Assembly (NCBI GenBank): GCA_030688615.1
Contig: JAUYIZ010000050.1
Span: 1 to 35,666 of the forward strand
Length of the DNA stretch: 35,666 nucleotides
From: Desulfobacterales bacterium
GTDB lineage: Bacteria; Desulfobacterota; Desulfobacteria; Desulfobacterales; JAUYIZ01
Direction of reading: 5' to 3'
Both the position numbers and the translations under genes were made by a program. This document shows, piece after piece, positions 8,816-19,803 of this stretch. Numbering within the stretch: the stretch's first letter is position 1; every line of letters starts with the position of its first letter. The notes under the pieces were generated by a model. It saw nothing but the letters and a program-made list of their open reading frames with translations, was not told where the DNA came from and ran no database searches.

Positions 8816-10741
8816 TTACTTTTTATCATCCTTAACTTCTTCAAAATCTGCGTCCACCACATCATCGTCAGAACCGGAGGATCCGGACTGGGCGTTTGTT
8901 TCACCGGACTCGTCGTCCTGCTGCCCGGCATCCCGGGAGGATTGCTGATACATGGCTTCGGCCAGTTTATGGGCTGCCTGGGTCAGTTGATCACTCAACT
9001 GCTTGATCTGCGCCGTATCATCGCCTTCCATGGCTTTCTTGAGGGCTGCGGCGGCCGATTCCACCTGGCTTTTGGTTCCGCTGTCCACTTTTTCTCCAAG
9101 TTCCTTGATGGATTTTTCCGTTGAATAGATCAGGGAATCTGCGCCATTGCGGGCTTCCACCAGCTCTTTTTTCTTTTTATCTTCATCCAAATGGAGCTCG
9201 GCATCCTTGACCAGCTTATCGATTTCCTCCTTGGACAGTCCGCTGGATGCGGTAATCTTGATGGATTGTTCCTTGCCGGTTCCCATATCCTTGGCTGAAA
9301 CATTCACGATACCATTGGCATCGATATCAAAGGTGACCTCAATTTGAGGCATGCCCCTGGGCGCCGGAGGAATCCCCACCAGTTCAAATCGTCCCAAGGT
9401 CTTGTTGTTGGTCGCCATTTCCCGTTCCCCCTGAAGCACGTGGATGGACACTGCAGGCTGGTTGTCGGCGGCCGTTGAAAAAACCTGACTCTTTTTCGTG
9501 GGGATGGTGGTGTTCTTCTCGATCAGTTTTGTCATCACACTGCCCAGCGTTTCAATCCCCAGGGAAAGGGGCGTGACGTCCAGGAGCAGCACGTCTTTGA
9601 CATCTCCTTTTAACACACCGCCCTGAATCGCGGCGCCGATGGCCACCACTTCATCCGGGTTGACCCCCTTGTGGGGATCTTTCCCGAAAATCCGTTTGAC
9701 CCGTTCCTGAACAGCCGGCATCCGCGTCATGCCGCCCACAAGAATGACTTCGTCCACGTCCGATTTTGGAATACCGGAATCTTTCAGGGCCGTCTCGCAG
9801 GGCCGTACCAGGTTATCCAGCAGGTCAGATACCAGCGCTTCCAGCTTTGCCCGGGTAACTTTGATATTCAGGTGTTTCGGGCCGCTGGCATCGGCGGTAA
9901 TAAAAGGCAGATTCACATCGGTTTCCAGGGAAGAAGACAGCTCCATTTTTGCCTTTTCCGCCGCCTCTTTAAGCCGCTGCAGGGCCATCTTGTCTTTTCT
10001 CAGGTCCAGGCCCTGATCTTTTTTAAACTCATCGGCCAGGTAATCGATCAACCTCAAGTCGAAATCTTCCCCCCCGAGATGAGTGTCGCCGTTGGTGGCC
10101 TTAACCTCAAAGACACCTTCCCCGATTTCGAGTATGGAAATATCGAAGGTGCCTCCCCCCAGGTCGAAAACTGCAATCTTCTCATCTTTCTTTTTGTCCA
10201 GTCCATAGGCAAGCGAAGCCGCTGTAGGCTCATTGATGATGCGAAGCACATTGAGGCCGGCGATCTTCCCGGCGTCCTTGGTCGCCTGTCGCTGGCTGTC
10301 GTTAAAATAAGCAGGCACGGTGATCACGGCATCTGTAACCGGTTCTCCAAGATATTCTTCAGCAGTGTGCTTGATGTTTGCCAGAATAAACGAAGATATC
10401 TCGGCGGTACTGTGCTGCTTTCCCTTGAGGTTGATGCGGATATCACCGTTGCTTGCCTGCTCGATTTTGTAAGGCAGCACCGTAATGTCTTTTTGAACCT
10501 CCGGCGATCCAAATTTGCGCCCGATCAGCCGTTTTACGGCAAACACCGTATTTTCGGGATTCGTAATCGCCTGCCGTTTTGCAATTTGCCCCACCAACCT
10601 TTCATTATTGTTAGAAATGGCAACCACCGACGGCGTGGTCCGGCCGCCTTCGGTATTGGTGATAACCTTCGGCTCACCGCCTTCCATGATCGCCACACAC
10701 GAATTGGTGGTGCCAAGATCAATACCTATTATCTTGCCCAT
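8816..10741 (-). CDS. dnaK: Molecular chaperone DnaK (Hsp70)
   Basis: [22 protein letters not shown] and [38 protein letters not shown]; full length, 641 aa. Confidence 0.99.
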   Translation of the reverse strand: MGKIIGIDLGTTNSCVAIMEGGEPKVITNTEGGRTTPSVVAISNNNERLVGQIAKRQAITNPENTVFAVKRLIGRKFGSPEVQKDITVLPYKIEQASNGDIRINLKGKQHSTAEISSFILANIKHTAEEYLGEPVTDAVITVPAYFNDSQRQATKDAGKIAGLNVLRIINEPTAASLAYGLDKKKDEKIAVFDLGGGTFDISILEIGEGVFEVKATNGDTHLGGEDFDLRLIDYLADEFKKDQGLDLRKDKMALQRLKEAAEKAKMELSSSLETDVNLPFITADASGPKHLNIKVTRAKLEALVSDLLDNLVRPCETALKDSGIPKSDVDEVILVGGMTRMPAVQERVKRIFGKDPHKGVNPDEVVAIGAAIQGGVLKGDVKDVLLLDVTPLSLGIETLGSVMTKLIEKNTTIPTKKSQVFSTAADNQPAVSIHVLQGEREMATNNKTLGRFELVGIPPAPRGMPQIEVTFDIDANGIVNVSAKDMGTGKEQSIKITASSGLSKEEIDKLVKDAELHLDEDKKKKELVEARNGADSLIYSTEKSIKELGEKVDSGTKSQVESAAAALKKAMEGDDTAQIKQLSDQLTQAAHKLAEAMYQQSSRDAGQQDDESGETNAQSGSSGSDDDVVDADFEEVKDDKK

Positions 10742-10789
10742 GTCCTTTCCTCCTTGCCTCTATCTATGCAACATCCTTTAAGATTTGTA

Positions 10790-11389
10790 TTATTTTGCTT
10801 CCGGTTTTGAGACCGCCACCATTGCAGGCCTCAGGAGCCGGTCATGTATCATATAGCCTCTTTGCAATTCCTTTATCACCGTATTTTCAGGGTAATCATC
10901 CGTTTCTTCCTGATAAACCGCTTCATGAAATCCGGGATCAAAGTCTTTCCCCACCACATCGATGGGTTTGACGGAAAAGTTCTCAAGTACCTTCAATATG
11001 TCTTTGAGCGTTAGATTCACACCCTCAAGGATACTGTTATTTATCTGGCTGTCGCTGTCCGAAAGGATAATGGCCCGTTCAAGGTTGTCCACGATAGGCA
11101 ACAGTTCCTTGATGAGGGATTCATTGGCAAATTTTCTGAATTCATTCATTTCCCGCATATTTCGTTTTTTATAATTTTCAAATTCCGCTGAAACTCTCAA
11201 CATCCGGTCATATGATTCTTTGGCCTCATCTTCAACTTTTTGAAGCTTTTCTTCCATTTCTTTTATTGCCTGATCCGGCTCTTTCCGGGCTTGTTCCGCG
11301 GAATCCGTCTCTTGGGAAACCTTGATCGTCGTACCGTCTTCCCGGTCATCCAGATCTTCCATATTTTTCTTTTCGTTCGTCATCGGCAA
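10790..11389 (-). CDS. grpE: Nucleotide exchange factor GrpE
   Basis: Coiled-coil plus SAEFENYKKR and VKPIDVVGKDFDPGFHEAVYQEE; upstream of dnaK in the same direction. Confidence 0.96.
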   Translation of the reverse strand: MPMTNEKKNMEDLDDREDGTTIKVSQETDSAEQARKEPDQAIKEMEEKLQKVEDEAKESYDRMLRVSAEFENYKKRNMREMNEFRKFANESLIKELLPIVDNLERAIILSDSDSQINNSILEGVNLTLKDILKVLENFSVKPIDVVGKDFDPGFHEAVYQEETDDYPENTVIKELQRGYMIHDRLLRPAMVAVSKPEAK

Positions 11390-11579
11390 CCCTTTTCTTC
11401 AAGAGCTCGCAAGCCTGGTTCATCTGTGGTAGTGTACAGTAATGCACAGAAAATAAGACGCTCTTGGGCAATGTCAAGGCGATAATTACAGGGCAGATTG
11501 CATCGGTCTGTTACCCATGGGATCGGTTGTGCACCCCCTGTCGAGTTTTCATGAAAAAACAGGTCATCCAAAAGATCGG

Positions 11580-11669
11580 GATCGATCCACGACACAGACT
11601 GCGCCACTTATCGCTGCTTCCTCCCGGACCTGACGAGGTTCATGGGAGCCTGTTGCATGGCGGCCGATC
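11580..11669 (-). ncRNA. ffs: Bacterial small signal recognition particle RNA (4.5S type)
   Basis: Reverse complement contains the SRP core GTCAGGTCCGGGAGGAAGCAGCGATAAGTGGC. GATC-containing ends can pair as a terminal stem; ends approximate. Confidence 0.88.
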
Positions 11670-11974
11670 AAAATGACACCGACATCTTCAATTCGAACCC
11701 TTCAGGGGGGATTCAGCCCCGCGTATAGCGGATTTCGGGTACAGGGCACCGCTAGCTCCCCGCCTAGCACAACCGGCCTGAATATATTCGCTTACCCCGG
11801 GTTTATCAAGAAAAAAGTTGAGTCTCAGGTTGTTATCAGCGTCACGGCCTGTATCCCGGACAAAGATTATGTTATATTGGATTAAGGGCACCAATTCTGT
11901 GGATTTATTTTTACGCGAGCCCTCAACACAAGGGGTCAGGAAAAACCAGGCAAGCGGAAAAGGGGACTGCAAAT

Positions 11975-12763
11975 TTGAAAATCGCAAGCTTTAATGCCAA
12001 CGGCATAAGGGCCAGAATCCCTGTAATTCTCAAATGGCTCGAGATGCAATCGCCCGACGTGCTCTGCCTTCAGGAGACCAAGGTCCAAGATGCTGATTTT
12101 CCGCAGGAAGCGTTTCGAACATCCGGGTACCACCTTAGTTTCATCGGGCAGAAAAGCTACAACGGTGTTGCGATTTTGAGCACGGCGAAACCCCGGGAAG
12201 TCGGGTTTGGTTTTGACGAAAACACGGCCGGGCAGCCCCAGGCGGACAAGGAAGCAAGGCTCATTCGGGCAGACATCGACGGAATAACGGTGGTCAACGT
12301 GTATGTGCCCCAGGGACAGGACCCCGACTCGGAAAAATTCAAATACAAGCTCGACTGGCTGGAACGCCTGCGGGCGTATCTTGGGCAACACTTCAGGCCC
12401 GATTGCCTGCTGGTATGCGCCGGAGATTTTAATGTGGCCCCGGAACCCAATGATGTTTACGACCCTGAAAAATTGCAGGGCGCCGTGGGATACCACCCCG
12501 CGGAACACGCTGCCCTTGCCCGCCTTAAGGATTGGGGATTGATAGACCTTTTTCGCAAGCATCATCCGGACGACAAGCAATACACTTTTTGGGATTACCG
12601 TGTCCCCAACGCGGTGAAAAGAGGTATCGGCTGGCGGATTGATCACATCCTGGCGACGGAAAAACTGGCGCAACTATCCACCACCGCCTGGGTTGACGAC
12701 CAGCCGCGGCTTGCCGACCGGCCTTCCGATCATACCTTCGTTGTGTCCGAGTTTGAGTTGTAG
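11975..12763 (+). CDS. xthA: Exodeoxyribonuclease III (AP endonuclease family)
   Basis: MKIASFNANGIRARIPVILKWL, DVLCLQETKVQD, CAGDFNVAPEPNDVYDP and RIDHILAT...SDHTFV. Confidence 0.96.
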   Translation: MKIASFNANGIRARIPVILKWLEMQSPDVLCLQETKVQDADFPQEAFRTSGYHLSFIGQKSYNGVAILSTAKPREVGFGFDENTAGQPQADKEARLIRADIDGITVVNVYVPQGQDPDSEKFKYKLDWLERLRAYLGQHFRPDCLLVCAGDFNVAPEPNDVYDPEKLQGAVGYHPAEHAALARLKDWGLIDLFRKHHPDDKQYTFWDYRVPNAVKRGIGWRIDHILATEKLAQLSTTAWVDDQPRLADRPSDHTFVVSEFEL

Positions 12764-12764
12764 G

Positions 12765-15170
12765 TTACATTTCGGACTTGAAGAACTCCTCCGGATTAAC
12801 AATGGAGTCGGGTTTTTTGGTGTGTTCGGCGGGCACGGTTCCTTCTTTGAATGCTTCGAAAATCGTTGTTTTAGACTCTTGAATCGGCAGCAGCCCCGTC
12901 TCGGCATCAATTTTAGCGAACACTACCCCCTCGGGTACCTGAAAAACACGCACCGGTTTATCACTCAATACTTTTTTCATAAACTCCAACCAGATGGGAC
13001 TTGCGGCCCGGGCGCCGGTCTCACCTTTTCCAAGGGAACTTTCCTCGTCAAAGCCGACCCAGGTTCCGGTGATATAGCGCGGCGTGTAGCCCACAAACCA
13101 GGCATCAAAAAGATCATTGGTCGTTCCGGTCTTGCCGGCTGCAGGCCTGCCCAGCGGCAGCACACTTCGGCCGGTTCCCCTTTTGACCACGCCCTCAAGA
13201 AGATGTGTCATAATGTATGCCGTGCTCTTTTCAATCACCTTCTCTCTCTCAGAGTTGCTCTCCTCGATCACCTTGCCGGTCCGGTCCACAATTTTTTTGA
13301 TAAACACCGGTTTGACCCGATATCCCTGGTTGGCAAATACCGAAAAAGCACTGACAAGCTCAAACAAGGACACACCCGAGGACCCCAGTGCGAGGGAAAG
13401 ATCTTTGTTGAAATCGTTGGTGAAACCTAATTTCCTCGCATAATCAATGGTGTAATCGATTCCGATATCCCTTAATATTTTTATCGTCACCACGTTGCGA
13501 GACGCTGCCAGCGCGTCTCGCAAAAGAGTGGGCCCGAAAAATTCGTCTCTGTAGTTTTTCGGCTTCCACTTAAAATCCCTTTCTTCGTCCTTGAACACGA
13601 TGGGCGAGTCGATTATAACCGTGGCCGGGGTATACCCTTTGTCAAGGGCGGCCGCATAAATGACCGGTTTAAATGCAGACCCCGGCTGCCGCCTGGATTG
13701 AATGGCCCGGTTAAATTGGCTTTTTGCAAAATCCTGGCCGCCGATCATGACTTTAACCAGGCCCGTTTCCGACTCGATGCACAACAGCGCCGCCTGTGCC
13801 TTGGGTTTCTGCTCTAAAGCCAGCTGCCAGTACTCCGGATTTTTGCTTTTTCCTTTCGCACTTACCATGATCACATCGCCGACTTTTAATACGTCTCCGG
13901 CACGGCGAACCCGCATATTGAAATACTCAATTTCAGGATCCGGTTTTCTGGCCCAGCGCATGTCATCCAGCGCTAAGGTGCCCATGGAATTTCCCATGCG
14001 GACCGTCACGGCCTTTTGGTCGTCGCTCACCTGCACCACAACGCCGTCTACGGTTTTTCCTTTTTCCAATGGATTGTTATCCAGTTCTTTTTGAAGTGTT
14101 TTTGAAAAAGCTTCGATTTCCTCCGGGGCAAGATGTTGCAGGGGACCGCGATATCCCTGACGCTTATCCAGCGCCAGCAGCCCCGTTTCCACGGCCTCCC
14201 GGGCAAACTTCTGCATCTCAATGTTGACGGCCGTATATATTTTGAGCCCGTTGTTGTACAGCTGATCCGGCCCGTACTTTTTCTCTATGTACTGGCGAAT
14301 ATATTCGGTGTAAAAAGGAACTTCCTCAATATACCAGTTGCGCCGGGGTTTAATATCCAGCGGGGTGTTAATGGCTTCGGTCGCCTGGATATTTGTGATA
14401 TAATTTTCAGCAACCATCCGGTTTAAAACATAAATCTGGCGTTCCTTGGCCCGTTCCGGATGCCGGAAGGGCGAGTATCGACTCGGTGCCTGGGGCAGAC
14501 CTGCCAGCACGGCGCACTCTGCGAGGTTCAATTCAACGACCGACTTTCCGAAATAATTCTGCGCCGCCGCCTGCACGCCGTAGGCGCCATGGCCCAGATA
14601 AATCTGATTGAGATACAAAAAAAGAATTTCATCTTTGGACAAGGCCTTGTCAATCCGGTAGGCCAGGATGGCTTCTTTTATCTTCCGGATATAACTTCTC
14701 TCGGGGGTCAGTAAAAAAGATCTGGTCACCTGCTGGGTAATGGTGCTGCCCCCCTGCACAATGGCCCCGGCTTCGATATTTTTATAAAAGGCCCGGACAA
14801 TACTTAAAATATCGATTCCGGCGTGTTTGTAAAATCGGGAGTCCTCTGCGGCGATAAAAGCGCTTTTCAAATTCTGGGGCATCTCCTGCAGGGGCGTTAC
14901 GATTCTGCGCTCCTTGTAAAATTCCGCTATTTTTCGATTGTCATCTGAATATACCGTCGTGATAATCGGAGGCCGATAATCACTCAGGGACGAAATTTTA
15001 GGCAGCCCTCTGCTGAAGTAGACATAGGTCCCGACGATACCGGCTGCCCCTAAAATTATCATGGCAACTGCCGCCCATAGAAATCCTCTGGCCAGTATCG
15101 AAAATAAGCCCCGCCCTTCTTTATTCGCACGTTTTTGCAATACTTGAGATGTACTTTTAGGTTTGGTCAT
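12765..15170 (-). CDS. mrcA: Class A penicillin-binding protein (PBP1A type)
   Basis: Glycosyltransferase EDSRFYKHAGIDILSIVRAFYKN and GGSTITQQV; transpeptidase SRRQPGSAFKP and GKTGTTNDLFDAWFVGYTP. Confidence 0.95.
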   Translation of the reverse strand: MTKPKSTSQVLQKRANKEGRGLFSILARGFLWAAVAMIILGAAGIVGTYVYFSRGLPKISSLSDYRPPIITTVYSDDNRKIAEFYKERRIVTPLQEMPQNLKSAFIAAEDSRFYKHAGIDILSIVRAFYKNIEAGAIVQGGSTITQQVTRSFLLTPERSYIRKIKEAILAYRIDKALSKDEILFLYLNQIYLGHGAYGVQAAAQNYFGKSVVELNLAECAVLAGLPQAPSRYSPFRHPERAKERQIYVLNRMVAENYITNIQATEAINTPLDIKPRRNWYIEEVPFYTEYIRQYIEKKYGPDQLYNNGLKIYTAVNIEMQKFAREAVETGLLALDKRQGYRGPLQHLAPEEIEAFSKTLQKELDNNPLEKGKTVDGVVVQVSDDQKAVTVRMGNSMGTLALDDMRWARKPDPEIEYFNMRVRRAGDVLKVGDVIMVSAKGKSKNPEYWQLALEQKPKAQAALLCIESETGLVKVMIGGQDFAKSQFNRAIQSRRQPGSAFKPVIYAAALDKGYTPATVIIDSPIVFKDEERDFKWKPKNYRDEFFGPTLLRDALAASRNVVTIKILRDIGIDYTIDYARKLGFTNDFNKDLSLALGSSGVSLFELVSAFSVFANQGYRVKPVFIKKIVDRTGKVIEESNSEREKVIEKSTAYIMTHLLEGVVKRGTGRSVLPLGRPAAGKTGTTNDLFDAWFVGYTPRYITGTWVGFDEESSLGKGETGARAASPIWLEFMKKVLSDKPVRVFQVPEGVVFAKIDAETGLLPIQESKTTIFEAFKEGTVPAEHTKKPDSIVNPEEFFKSEM

Positions 15171-15372
15171 GTCATCCTCTATCCGTCACTCCGGACCGAC
15201 CGGATCTTCGTATCCATCCAATTGCTACCAAATATCTATCTGGAATGCAAGACGTACCTTTGATGCAAAAAACAAATTGACTTTTTACGGTTAACCGGGT
15301 AATTAATTAAGTTTTATAAATAGATATCCCTATTTTTTAAAGATTCACCAATCCTGACAGGGAAAACATGTA

Positions 15373-15750
15373 ATGATTAACCTTGATTTTAAAAAAACCG
15401 GCGGCCTGATTCCCGCTATTGTGCAGGATTATCAAACCGGCGAAGTCCTGATGCTCGCATATATGAATGAACCGGCGTTCCACGCCACCCTTTCAACCGG
15501 AAACGCCACCTATTACAGTCGCAGCCGGCAGGAGTTGTGGATCAAGGGCGGCACTTCCGGAAATTTCCAGCACGTAAAGGAAATCCGGATCGATTGTGAC
15601 CACGACACGGTCCTGTTAAAAGTCAAACAGATCGGGGGAGCGGCCTGTCATACCGGTTATCGGAGCTGTTTTCATAAAATTGTCAAGGACGCTTCCCTCC
15701 AGATTTTAGACAAACCGGTATTTAACCCCGAGGAGGTGTACCGCAAATGA
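15373..15750 (+). CDS. hisI: Phosphoribosyl-AMP cyclohydrolase
   Basis: [28 protein letters not shown] and [27 protein letters not shown]. Confidence 0.96.
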   Translation: MINLDFKKTGGLIPAIVQDYQTGEVLMLAYMNEPAFHATLSTGNATYYSRSRQELWIKGGTSGNFQHVKEIRIDCDHDTVLLKVKQIGGAACHTGYRSCFHKIVKDASLQILDKPVFNPEEVYRK

Positions 15751-16622
15751 AAAATAGATTAAAACTGGGCATTCCCAAAGGAAGCCTGCAAAACGCAACA
15801 ATTTCTCTTTTTAAGCGAGCCGGCTGGAACATTAATGTCAACGGGAGAAGTTACTTTCCCGAAATCGATGATGCTACCATAGAATGTGCCATTTGCAGGG
15901 CACAGGAAATGTCCAATTATGTGGAGAGCGGCACCCTGGATGCCGGGTTGACGGGCAAAGACTGGATTGCCGAAAACGACTCGGATGTGCATGTGGTATC
16001 CGACCTGATATATTCCAAGGTCAGCTCACGGCCGGCCCGATGGATTCTTGCCGTTGCTTATGACTCTCCCATCAAAACGCTCGAAGACCTTAAAGGCAAA
16101 AAAATTGCCACGGAACTTGTCAAATTTACCCAAAAATATTTTGCAGAAAAGGGGATCGATGTCATTGTCGAGTTTTCCTGGGGCGCCACCGAAGGCAAGG
16201 TGGTTTCCGGGCTGGCGGACGCTATCGTGGAAGTGACCGAAACCGGAAGCACCATAAAGGCCCATGGGCTCAGGATTATCAAAGAATTGATGCAAACCAA
16301 CACCCAGCTCATCGCCAACCGCCTGGCCTGGGAAAACCCTGTGAAAAAACAAAAGATCCAACAGATTGCCTTATTGCTCAAGGGCGCCCTTTTGGGCGAA
16401 AAAATGGTGGGCATCAAGATGAACGTGCCGGAAACCCATCTGAAACAGGTTGTCGGTCTGCTCCCCAGCCTCAACGCGCCCACCATCGCAACGCTTTACG
16501 AGTCCAAATGGTTTTCCGTCGAATCCGTGGTCAGTTCCAATGTCGTCAGGGATCTGATCCCGCAATTGCTGAGCAACGGCGCAGAGGGTATTGTGGAATA
16601 TCCTTTAAACAAAGTCATATAA
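15747..16622 (+). CDS. hisG: ATP phosphoribosyltransferase
   Basis: [38 protein letters not shown] and a C-terminal regulatory domain (long form). ATGA overlap with hisI. Confidence 0.95.
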   Translation: MKNRLKLGIPKGSLQNATISLFKRAGWNINVNGRSYFPEIDDATIECAICRAQEMSNYVESGTLDAGLTGKDWIAENDSDVHVVSDLIYSKVSSRPARWILAVAYDSPIKTLEDLKGKKIATELVKFTQKYFAEKGIDVIVEFSWGATEGKVVSGLADAIVEVTETGSTIKAHGLRIIKELMQTNTQLIANRLAWENPVKKQKIQQIALLLKGALLGEKMVGIKMNVPETHLKQVVGLLPSLNAPTIATLYESKWFSVESVVSSNVVRDLIPQLLSNGAEGIVEYPLNKVI

Positions 16623-16644
16623 TATGATCCCAACCCACTGAAAA

Positions 16645-17256
16645 ATGATCATAAAATCGGCCCAGTTTATTACCAGCGCCACCCAGCCGTCACAATATCC
16701 GCCTGCGGTGTTGCCCGAAATCGCCTTTTGCGGCAGATCCAATGTCGGAAAGTCCAGCCTGATAAACGCCCTTGTGAACCGGAAAAGCCTGGTAAAGACC
16801 AGCAACACTCCCGGACGGACCCAGTTGGTCAATTTTTTTGATATCAACGGCGCTTTTTCTTTTGTGGATCTGCCCGGCTACGGGTATGCCAGAGTCCCCA
16901 TAGCGGTGAAAAGAAAATGGCCGGCCATGATCGAAACTTACCTTTCCACCCGAAAGACGCTCAAAGGTGTAGTTCTGATCATGGATCTGCGCCGTACGCC
17001 CAATCAGGAGGAAACGAATCTGATCGACTGGTTCGACTATCATGGCATTGCAAAAATCCTCATCCTGACCAAAGCGGACAAACTCTCCAAAACCGGACAA
17101 AAAGCCCAACATGAGTCCTTTGCAAAATCATTTGAGACAGATAAAAGCCGGCTGATTCTTTTTTCGACCAAATCAAAACAGGGCATGGAAAACGTATGGC
17201 AGGCAATAGAAAATCTGATCGAGACATCCGAAACGGATTCAAGGCGGATAAGATGA
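16645..17256 (+). CDS. engB: Ribosome biogenesis GTP-binding protein EngB (YihA/YsxC)
   Basis: EIAFCGRSNVGKSSLINALVNRKSLVKTSNTPGRTQLVNFF and DLPGYGYARVP. Confidence 0.96.
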   Translation: MIIKSAQFITSATQPSQYPPAVLPEIAFCGRSNVGKSSLINALVNRKSLVKTSNTPGRTQLVNFFDINGAFSFVDLPGYGYARVPIAVKRKWPAMIETYLSTRKTLKGVVLIMDLRRTPNQEETNLIDWFDYHGIAKILILTKADKLSKTGQKAQHESFAKSFETDKSRLILFSTKSKQGMENVWQAIENLIETSETDSRRIR

Positions 17257-18188
17257 CGAACCCGGAAAATAATAAGCCCCCTGAGCCGCGACAGCAGGCG
17301 CATCATCAATATAAGTCCGGCTTTATATCCATCGTCGGCCCGCCGAATGTGGGAAAATCAACATTTTTAAACCGGGCGCTGGGGGAAAAAATATCCATTA
17401 CATCCCCAAAACCCCAGACCACGCGCAACCGGATCCTGGGCGTTCTGCACCGGCCTTCTGCTCAACTCATTTTCCTGGACACGCCCGGCATACACAAAGC
17501 AACCGGCCCTTTAAGGACCCGGATGGTGGATGTGGCTCTCGGGGCCATGGCCCAGGTGGATTGTATCCTGGTCATGGTCGATGCGGTACACCCCGACCCG
17601 CGCTCCGAAGAAATTCTAATACGGCACCTTGAAAAAAGCCGGACGCCCGCAATACTTTCACTGAATAAGATCGACCGGATTGAAAAACCGGCGCTGCTTT
17701 CCATCATCGGCAAATGGTCGCAACTGCATGTATTCAAAGCCGTGGTCCCCATCTCCGCAAAAAAAGGGACACAGGTTGACCGGCTGATCGAGACCCTGGA
17801 AAACCAACTTCCCGTCGGCCCGCCCTATTTTCCCGCAGAGACCATTACCGATGTTCCGGAGCGATTTATCGCCGCGGAAATGATAAGAGAAAAGATCTAC
17901 CGGTTAACCGGGCAGGAAATTCCTTATGCCACGGCCGTAACCATCGATTCTTTTTCCGAGGACGGCAAAAAAGCCCTGGTGCTTATCCACGCCACGATTC
18001 ACGTGGAGCAGGAATCCCAGAAGGGCATCATCATCGGCAAAAAAGGGAGCAAACTTAAAAGCATCGGCGAAGCCGCCCGGATTGAGATTGAAAGAATGGT
18101 CGGCCGCCGGGTGTTTTTACAGCTCTTTGTCCGGGTTCAAAAAAACTGGAGCAGAGACACAAAGGCCCTGAGGAAGCTGGGCTACTGA
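17253..18188 (+). CDS. era: GTPase Era
   Basis: IVGPPNVGKSTFLNRALGEKISITSPKPQTTRNRILGV, DTPGIH and KH domain IIIGKKGSKLKSIGEAARIEIE. ATGA overlap with engB. Confidence 0.97.
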   Translation: MTNPENNKPPEPRQQAHHQYKSGFISIVGPPNVGKSTFLNRALGEKISITSPKPQTTRNRILGVLHRPSAQLIFLDTPGIHKATGPLRTRMVDVALGAMAQVDCILVMVDAVHPDPRSEEILIRHLEKSRTPAILSLNKIDRIEKPALLSIIGKWSQLHVFKAVVPISAKKGTQVDRLIETLENQLPVGPPYFPAETITDVPERFIAAEMIREKIYRLTGQEIPYATAVTIDSFSEDGKKALVLIHATIHVEQESQKGIIIGKKGSKLKSIGEAARIEIERMVGRRVFLQLFVRVQKNWSRDTKALRKLGY

Positions 18189-18223
18189 CAAGGAAACAAG
18201 GATTCAAGGGTTGAAAAAACCAG

Positions 18224-18257
18224 ATAACCAGATCAACCAGATAACCAGATCAACCAG
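18224..18257. repeat. Two exact tandem copies of a 17-bp unit (ATAACCAGATCAACCAG)
   Basis: 18224-18240 and 18241-18257 are identical, between era and the HNH gene. Confidence 0.95.
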
Positions 18258-18274
18258 ACATCCGGAGGAAAACC

Positions 18275-18568
18275 GTGGAACCGTTTGCTTTTGATCTTGA
18301 AGAAGCAGATATGAAACGGGAGCGCCAGAAGGCAAGAGAATTGCGCGCATCCCAGTGGTGGAAACGGCGTCTGGCCAAGGGGATTTGTTACTACTGCGGC
18401 AGGGCCTTCCCCCCCGGAGCGCTGACCATGGATCATGTGGTTCCCATTGCTCGTGGAGGACAAAGCACAAAAGGAAACGTCGTTACGGCCTGCAAGGATT
18501 GCAACAGCAGAAAAAAACAGCTGTTTCCCATGGAATGGGAGGAATATCTTAAAAGCCTTCAATGCTGA
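18275..18568 (+). CDS. Small HNH endonuclease
   Basis: GICYYCGRAFPPGALTMDHVVPIARGGQSTKGNVVTACKDCNSRKK (CxxC, DHVVP, CxxCN). GTG start after ggagg. Confidence 0.88.
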   Translation: MEPFAFDLEEADMKRERQKARELRASQWWKRRLAKGICYYCGRAFPPGALTMDHVVPIARGGQSTKGNVVTACKDCNSRKKQLFPMEWEEYLKSLQC

Positions 18569-18623
18569 GACAGGGAAGCAACGGCTTCGATGATTTTATT
18601 ATACCCGGTGCAGTTGGGCTGGA

Positions 18624-19250
18624 TCATTTTCCCTGCATCAGCCTTTGCACATCCTTCAGTATCGCTTTGGGGTCGGGTGACGGGCCGTCGTAAGCAACCT
18701 GCATGGTTCCGTTCCTGTCCACGAGAGCCGTCAGCGCCGTGTGATCGACGAGCCCGCGTGCGATGCGTTTCACACCAACGCCAAAGTTCTTCCAGACCTT
18801 TTTGAGGGTGGCGGCATCACCTGTGAGAAAGGCCCAGTTTGCAAGGTCGAGGCCGTATCGGCTGGCGTAGGCCGCCATAATTTTCGGGCTGTCGATTTCA
18901 GGATCGGTGGTGACGGTGACGAAGAAGGCCTGCCGGCGTTCCACTCCTTTGAGCCCTCTCTGCACCTGGTGCATGGCCGCGGTAAGCAGCGGGCAGATAT
19001 CCGGGCAAGTCGTGTAGGAAAAAGTGATGATCACTACCTTGCCCCGCAGCGACTCAAAGGCCAGCGGACGCGCAGCCTGATCGATCAGCGTAAAATCCTG
19101 GATGGGGATACGGACCTCACGGCGCATGGTCTTCCGAACGGGTTGCATCAATTTCGGATCGTGACTCTGGCCCGCAATCGAATCGGTGAAGATGGCCAGC
19201 AGTATGACGAAAAGTTGTAATGATCTTAATATCCTGTTCCGGATTACCAT
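18624..19250 (-). CDS. SCO1/SenC family copper-binding protein
   Basis: VIITFSYTTCPDICPLL (CxxxC) and a conserved His in GLVDHTALTALVD. Confidence 0.9.
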   Translation of the reverse strand: MVIRNRILRSLQLFVILLAIFTDSIAGQSHDPKLMQPVRKTMRREVRIPIQDFTLIDQAARPLAFESLRGKVVIITFSYTTCPDICPLLTAAMHQVQRGLKGVERRQAFFVTVTTDPEIDSPKIMAAYASRYGLDLANWAFLTGDAATLKKVWKNFGVGVKRIARGLVDHTALTALVDRNGTMQVAYDGPSPDPKAILKDVQRLMQGK

Positions 19251-19308
19251 CGTCTGTCTCCCTGTATCGTGTGCGGTGCGCCCCAAGAAGGCGCTGAGAA
19301 TGAAGAAG

Positions 19309-19770
19309 TTAATCGGGTCCGGGTTGCTGTGGCGGTTCCGGGGGCTCACCATAGCCTAAAACCGTATCCCAGGGAATGCTGCAGTGAGCAACCACCAGAA
19401 AATCGTATTTTTCCCACCAGGCCAAATCACGGCCTTCCCGGCTCAGAAAGCGAACCATCCGCATCATGTCATTGATCTGCGCCGGCGTTAATGCAGGATC
19501 GTAAGCCGGCATTATGCCACTGCCCTTGGCAATGATTCTCAGAATCCGTCCGGTGCTTTCACGCGCCACAGTGTCTCTGAAATCCGGTACGAGCACCGGA
19601 AGCAGGGCCGCGAGCCGCCCGTCCCCCTTGCCGGTTAACCCGTGGCAGTTCAGACATCGCTCCGCATAGAGCGCCTCCATCCGCTCACTGCGACTGCAGC
19701 TCATTACCAGCGCGATCATGAAAACAATGGCGCACCGGCTGATGAACTTTGAATTTTCAAGAATCATCAC
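19309..19770 (-). CDS. c-type cytochrome lipoprotein
   Basis: Lipobox-like ALVMSCS, one haem motif CLNCH and a distal Met (GIMPAYD). Confidence 0.82.
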   Translation of the reverse strand: MMILENSKFISRCAIVFMIALVMSCSRSERMEALYAERCLNCHGLTGKGDGRLAALLPVLVPDFRDTVARESTGRILRIIAKGSGIMPAYDPALTPAQINDMMRMVRFLSREGRDLAWWEKYDFLVVAHCSIPWDTVLGYGEPPEPPQQPGPD

Positions 19771-19803
19771 GAAATCCTGATTTTTTCATCGCCGTTCAAA
19801 TTT

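Noticed and set aside
8563-8835. 90-aa plus-strand ORF between the kinase gene and dnaK
   Set aside because: Runs through the palindromic element and the dnaK terminator; no protein-family features.
9671-10810. 379-aa plus-strand ORF opposite dnaK
   Set aside because: Antisense to dnaK, with low-complexity translation typical of a shadow frame.
11389-11480. CIRCE heat-shock operator upstream of grpE-dnaK
   Set aside because: No TTAGCACTC-N9-GAGTGCTAA pattern found upstream of grpE; no hrcA or dnaJ gene in the window.
11936-12673. 245-aa minus-strand ORF opposite xthA
   Set aside because: Lies antisense to a clearly conserved gene and has no recognisable motif; high-GC shadow ORF.
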